From: JAAFHB01 sp038236995
GTDB taxonomy: Bacteria > Bacteroidota > Bacteroidia > Bacteroidales > Prolixibacteraceae
DNA: 36,955 nucleotides
NCBI GenBank assembly: GCA_038236995.1
Contig: JBBRZE010000057.1
Location: 1-36,955, forward strand
Direction: 5' to 3'
A model generated the notes under the pieces. It was not told the origin of the DNA and did no database searches. It saw nothing but the letters and a program-made list of their open reading frames with translations. A program made the position numbers and the translations under genes. Below, piece after piece: positions 33,808-36,955 of the stretch; within the stretch, counting starts at the first letter, position 1; each line of letters starts with the position of its first letter.

Positions 33808-36291
33808 ATGATGAAATATAATCTAATGAAAAGACGATCACTACTTCTATTGTTTTCTGTATTGTTCTTTACTGTTTGCACAGCCCGGGAAAAGCAGAAA
33901 ACGAAGTCATATAGCGGCATATACCCTCACTTTGCCTACTACAATAACGAAGGTGAATGTGGAACTGGTGCAGTAGTTCCCTGGGCGGATCGCCTATGGG
34001 TGGTCACTTACGGTCCACACCTTCCATTTGGTTCGTCGGATAAACTCTATGAAATCACCGCCGATTTACAAAAAATTACCCGGCCTGAAAGTATCGGGGG
34101 TACTCCGGCTAACCGGATGATTCACAAGGAAAGCAATCAATTGTTTGTTGGTCCGTATGCCATCGATTCTGCCCGAAATGTCCGCGTGATCTCATACAAA
34201 GATATGCCAGGTCGTCATACCGGGAATGCCCGACATTTAACCGATCCGGCAAATAAAATCTACTATGGCACCATGGAGGAGGGTTTTTATGAATTAGATG
34301 TGAAGACGCTTCATTCCAAGATGTTATTCGAAGATCTCAATGTTACCAGAAAAAAGAGTAAAGATACGGACGGTAATTTGAAGGGAACCCTGATGCCAGG
34401 GGCACACGGGAAAGGTTTCTATTCAGGCCAGGGAGTAATGGTGTACAGCAACAACGGAGAACCATCTCCCGAAGCGTTGAAAAAATTTGATATTAAGTCC
34501 GGTGTTTTGGCCGAGTGGAACGGGAAAGATTGGAAAGTAATCAGAAGAAACCAGTTTACCGAAGTTACCGGTCCTGGAGGAATTTATGGCAATCAACATC
34601 CCGAAACGGATCCTATCTGGGTCAATGGCTGGGATCATAAATCTGTATTGGTTGGGGTCAGAGACAACGGGAAATGGAGTTTTTATCGTTTGCCCAAAGC
34701 GAGTCACAGCTACGACGGCGCTCATGGCTGGAACACCGAATGGCCACGTATCCGCGACATCGGAGCAGCAGAAAAACCGGATTACCTGATGACCATGCAT
34801 GGCATGTTTTGGCATTTTCCGGGAACATTCACTTCCGGTAATTCCGCAGGTATTCGTCCACGCTCAGCCTACCTTAAAGTAATTGGCGACTTTGCCCGAT
34901 GGAACGACCAACTCGTTTTCGGATGCGATGATTCAGCTCAAAAGGAGTTTCTCAATAAACGAAAAGTGAAGGGCAATATTGAAGGACCGGGACAATCTAA
35001 TTCGAACCTGTGGTTCACATCAACGGAAAAACCTGATCAGTTGGGCCCAAATACTGCCGAAGGTGCAGTGTGGATTTCAGAAGAAATTAAAGCTGGTGAG
35101 GTATCTGAACCATTTCTCTTTGCAGGATGGGACATCCGTTCGGCATGGATTAAGAACGAAGGAAAACAAACAGTAACATTTACATTCGAAGTAGATGAAA
35201 CAGGAAATAATTCCTGGAAAAAGCTGAAAGAATTCAAAGTTAAAGCGGATGAGTCAATTAATATCCCTTTTACCGAAAAGGGCGAATGGATCAGGGTAAA
35301 AGCAGAACAGGCAGTCAAAGCCACGGTTCATTTTTCGTATGCACAAAAAGACAAACGCGCTGCTGCTGCCGATCCAATGTTCGCTGGTCTGGCCCCGGTA
35401 ACAGAAACAGAAACCAACGCCGGATTACTTTGGGGATTGGGCAACAACCGTCGCAAACTGGGCGTTTTAGCCGGAACTGCTTCGGATAATGCTTTTACTG
35501 AAAGTGGTTACTACGAATTGGATTCGCTGATGAACCTCGTAAAAAAAGAGGATGCAACAACATCCTCATTTATCCGTGAAAAGTTTGCTATTCCGCAGCA
35601 GGTAGTCACAGTTGACGAATCTTCTGTATTAATTGTTGACGAAATGGGACGCCGTTGGAGATTACCAAAAGGCAATCCTAAATACACTGATTTGACCAAC
35701 AATGCCATGTTGCGTATTTGCCGTGAAGTAGCTACCGAACGCGATTTACTGAATTGTTCCGGAACATTCTACGAACTTCCGGCAGAAAATGCCGATGGTT
35801 TTGCCAAAATACGCCCGGTTGCTTCACACAATTTCCGTATTCACGATTACGCTTCGTACCGCGGAATGGTGATTATGACAGGAATAGATGCAAAAACGGC
35901 CAAAGGCAATCCGCATATTGTGAGTTCTGCCGACGGCAAAGCATCAGTATGGGCAGGTGTTATTGACGATTTATGGCAAATGGGCAAACCGGTTGGCGAA
36001 GGTGGCCCCTGGAAAAATTCGGCTGTGAAAGCCGGAATAGCATCAGACCCTTACCTGATTGGATTCTACGATAAAAGAAGTGTGACGATATCACATGATT
36101 CCAAAAAAAACATCATCTTTAGGATTGAAGTAGAACCGATCGGCCATGGACCGTGGATGAATTATAAGATGGTAACAGTTAAACCTGGTCAATCATTCAA
36201 TTTTACTTTCCCTGGCAGTTTTCAATCGAGGTGGATCCGGTTTGTGGCAGATACCGATTGCAATGCGACAACCTGGTTAAAATATGAATAA
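33808..36291 (+). CDS. Secreted 827-aa protein of unknown function with a duplicated beta-sandwich module
   Basis: Possible starts are ATGs at 33808, 33811 and 33826; the last gives the neatest signal peptide (MKRRSLLLLFSVLFFTVCTA). I do not recognise a named family. The first 400 residues are beta-rich and repetitive ('GTGAVVPWADRLWVVTYGPH', 'SDKLYEITADLQ', 'NRMIHKESNQLFVGPYAID', 'NKIYYGTMEEGFYELDVKT'), which reads like a beta-propeller. Two related modules follow at about 432-510 and 746-827. Both share [SD][EP]-FL/YL, 'D-x-RS', 'F-x-x-EV', a 'W' then 'K' pair, 'VK', 'NIPF/NFTF' and 'WIR(F/V)xA' near their ends. The gene lies after the sigma-SusD relic and may be a survivor of that lost PUL. 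A glycan-binding or glycan-cleaving role is inference. Confidence 0.6.
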   Translation: MMKYNLMKRRSLLLLFSVLFFTVCTAREKQKTKSYSGIYPHFAYYNNEGECGTGAVVPWADRLWVVTYGPHLPFGSSDKLYEITADLQKITRPESIGGTPANRMIHKESNQLFVGPYAIDSARNVRVISYKDMPGRHTGNARHLTDPANKIYYGTMEEGFYELDVKTLHSKMLFEDLNVTRKKSKDTDGNLKGTLMPGAHGKGFYSGQGVMVYSNNGEPSPEALKKFDIKSGVLAEWNGKDWKVIRRNQFTEVTGPGGIYGNQHPETDPIWVNGWDHKSVLVGVRDNGKWSFYRLPKASHSYDGAHGWNTEWPRIRDIGAAEKPDYLMTMHGMFWHFPGTFTSGNSAGIRPRSAYLKVIGDFARWNDQLVFGCDDSAQKEFLNKRKVKGNIEGPGQSNSNLWFTSTEKPDQLGPNTAEGAVWISEEIKAGEVSEPFLFAGWDIRSAWIKNEGKQTVTFTFEVDETGNNSWKKLKEFKVKADESINIPFTEKGEWIRVKAEQAVKATVHFSYAQKDKRAAAADPMFAGLAPVTETETNAGLLWGLGNNRRKLGVLAGTASDNAFTESGYYELDSLMNLVKKEDATTSSFIREKFAIPQQVVTVDESSVLIVDEMGRRWRLPKGNPKYTDLTNNAMLRICREVATERDLLNCSGTFYELPAENADGFAKIRPVASHNFRIHDYASYRGMVIMTGIDAKTAKGNPHIVSSADGKASVWAGVIDDLWQMGKPVGEGGPWKNSAVKAGIASDPYLIGFYDKRSVTISHDSKKNIIFRIEVEPIGHGPWMNYKMVTVKPGQSFNFTFPGSFQSRWIRFVADTDCNATTWLKYE

Positions 36292-36439
36292 TATTCTGAG
36301 ACTTTAAATATTGTTGCCAAGTAGCATCCAATTTTATTCGATGTTATCAAACAAAATTCAGCTTCAAAAATTAAAATTGCAAATATGGCTCATAAACAAT
36401 GTTTTAATATATATTTCACAATTATTTTTAAGCATTTCA

Positions 36440-36518
36440 GATAATTTACCCTATGCAGGGGGTAAAATATCCGATAATTTACCCCCTGTATAGGGTAAAA
36501 TATCCGATATTTTACCCC
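36440..36518. promoter_or_regulatory. Array of alternating inverted half-sites (TAAAATATCC / GATAATTTACCC) upstream of the ATPase gene
   Basis: Five related half-sites alternate in orientation: GATAATTTACCC (36440-36451), GGGGGTAAAATATCC (36458-36472), GATAATTTACCCCC (36473-36486), GGGTAAAATATCC (36493-36505) and GATATTTTACCCC (36506-36518). Adjacent pairs form palindromes, the best being GGGTAAAATAT-CCG-ATATTTTACCC. It ends 53 bp before the ATPase start. It could be a repressor operator or a structured leader; the plus-strand RNA can fold into alternative hairpins. Confidence 0.7.
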
Positions 36519-36571
36519 ATCGCTTGTAAATCAAATAAAATATTCTTATTTTTGTTACAAAACTAAATGCC

Positions 36572-36955
36572 ATGATACGCAGGAAGCTATTCGAAGATTT
36601 ACAGGCTCACCTTTTGAAAAAAGAATTTACCATCATCACGGGGGCACGGCAAACAGGGAAATCAACGTTGTTGAAACAGTTGGAGGTTTATTGCAAAGAA
36701 ATGGAGATTCCGGTTGTTTTTCTGAATCTTGAAAACAAAACCATACTTGCCGAATTGAACGAAAATCCCCTGAACTTATTGAAATTCATGCCAGAACCGA
36801 ACACAAGAACGATCGCACTGGTCGATGAGATTCAATACCTGGATGATCCCTCCAATTTTCTGAAGCTCTTATATGATGAACATTCAGAACGAATTAAGGT
36901 GGTGGCAACAGGAAGCAGCGCTTTTTACATCGATAATCAGTTCAGGGATTCGCTG
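36572..36955 (+). CDS. AAA-type ATPase, DUF4143-family-like (N-terminal part, runs off the right edge)
   Basis: The first 128 residues of an ATP-binding protein, cut by the window end. 'IITGARQTGKSTLL' (21-34) is the Walker A loop. 'TIALVDEIQYLDDPSNFLKL' holds the Walker B motif (Asp85-Glu86), and 'KVVATGSSAF' is the sensor strand, in the order seen in AAA_14/DUF4143 proteins. These are common, poorly understood ATPases that occur in many copies in Bacteroidota, often apparently mobile or toxin-antitoxin-like in distribution (from memory). The start at 36572 (MIRRKLFEDLQAHLLKKEF) matches the usual short N-terminus. It has no evident link with the PUL. Confidence 0.88.
   Translation, partial: MIRRKLFEDLQAHLLKKEFTIITGARQTGKSTLLKQLEVYCKEMEIPVVFLNLENKTILAELNENPLNLLKFMPEPNTRTIALVDEIQYLDDPSNFLKLLYDEHSERIKVVATGSSAFYIDNQFRDSL

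Noticed and set aside
36311..36493. Possible 60-codon gene before the ATPase
   Set aside because: It runs into the inverted half-site array and has no recognisable protein features; chance open frame in AT-rich DNA.
36440..36518. CRISPR-like array
   Set aside because: The units alternate in orientation, have spacers of 0-6 bases and are only 12-15 bp long, so this is an operator- or hairpin-type array and not CRISPR.

Overview
The window comes from a Bacteroidota genome, probably a free-living, polysaccharide-degrading member near Bacteroidales/Marinilabiliales (the exact lineage is inference). It is AT-rich and its genes carry Bacteroidota signatures: a SusC/SusD pair, an ECF sigma factor with a FecR anti-sigma factor, lipoprotein boxes, and A-rich leaders in place of strong Shine-Dalgarno sequences. 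Almost everything belongs to one large polysaccharide utilisation locus (PUL).

Layout. Positions 1-4121 are a leftward set: a GH2 (cut by the window edge), a small GH31 and a GH51 alpha-L-arabinofuranosidase. A 220-bp divergent gap leads to the rightward regulatory and uptake genes: ECF sigma factor (4342), FecR anti-sigma factor (5274), SusC with an N-terminal STN signalling domain (6443), SusD (9911) and a DUF3823-like surface lipoprotein (11892). A hairpin and repeat region (12621-12761) follows. A tightly packed enzyme operon then runs from 12762 to about 29813. It holds two paralogous TIM-barrel-like proteins I cannot assign to a known family (12762, 14045), an unknown protein rich in Asp/Asn calcium-type loops (15525), a sialate O-acetylesterase-type SGNH esterase (17403), a heparinase II/III-like protein (19387), an S1 sulfatase (21440), an exo-beta-glucosaminidase/mannosidase-like GH2 (23064), a GHL10-like lipoprotein (26138) and a GH2 lipoprotein (27447).

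How it fits together. Surface lipoproteins and SusCD would bind and import oligosaccharides. The SusC STN domain would signal through FecR to the ECF sigma factor. Periplasmic or surface enzymes would remove sulfate, O-acyl, arabinofuranosyl and galactosyl-type groups and possibly cleave a uronic-acid backbone. The mix suggests a sulfated, acylated, arabinose-containing acidic heteropolysaccharide, but the substrate is inference.

Right end. A leftward DUF5916/CBM9-like outer-membrane protein (30054-32687) faces a clear deletion scar (32981-33665). There the N-terminus of a second ECF sigma factor gene is fused out of frame to the C-terminus of a SusD gene, which is the relic of another PUL. 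An 827-aa protein of unknown function with a duplicated C-terminal-type module follows (33808-36291). The window ends in a partial AAA/DUF4143-type ATPase gene preceded by a striking array of alternating inverted half-sites (36440-36518).

Several dispersed-repeat types sit between genes. One palindromic copy lies inside the signal-peptide codons of the esterase gene. I saw no tRNA, rRNA, CRISPR array, transposase or integrase.
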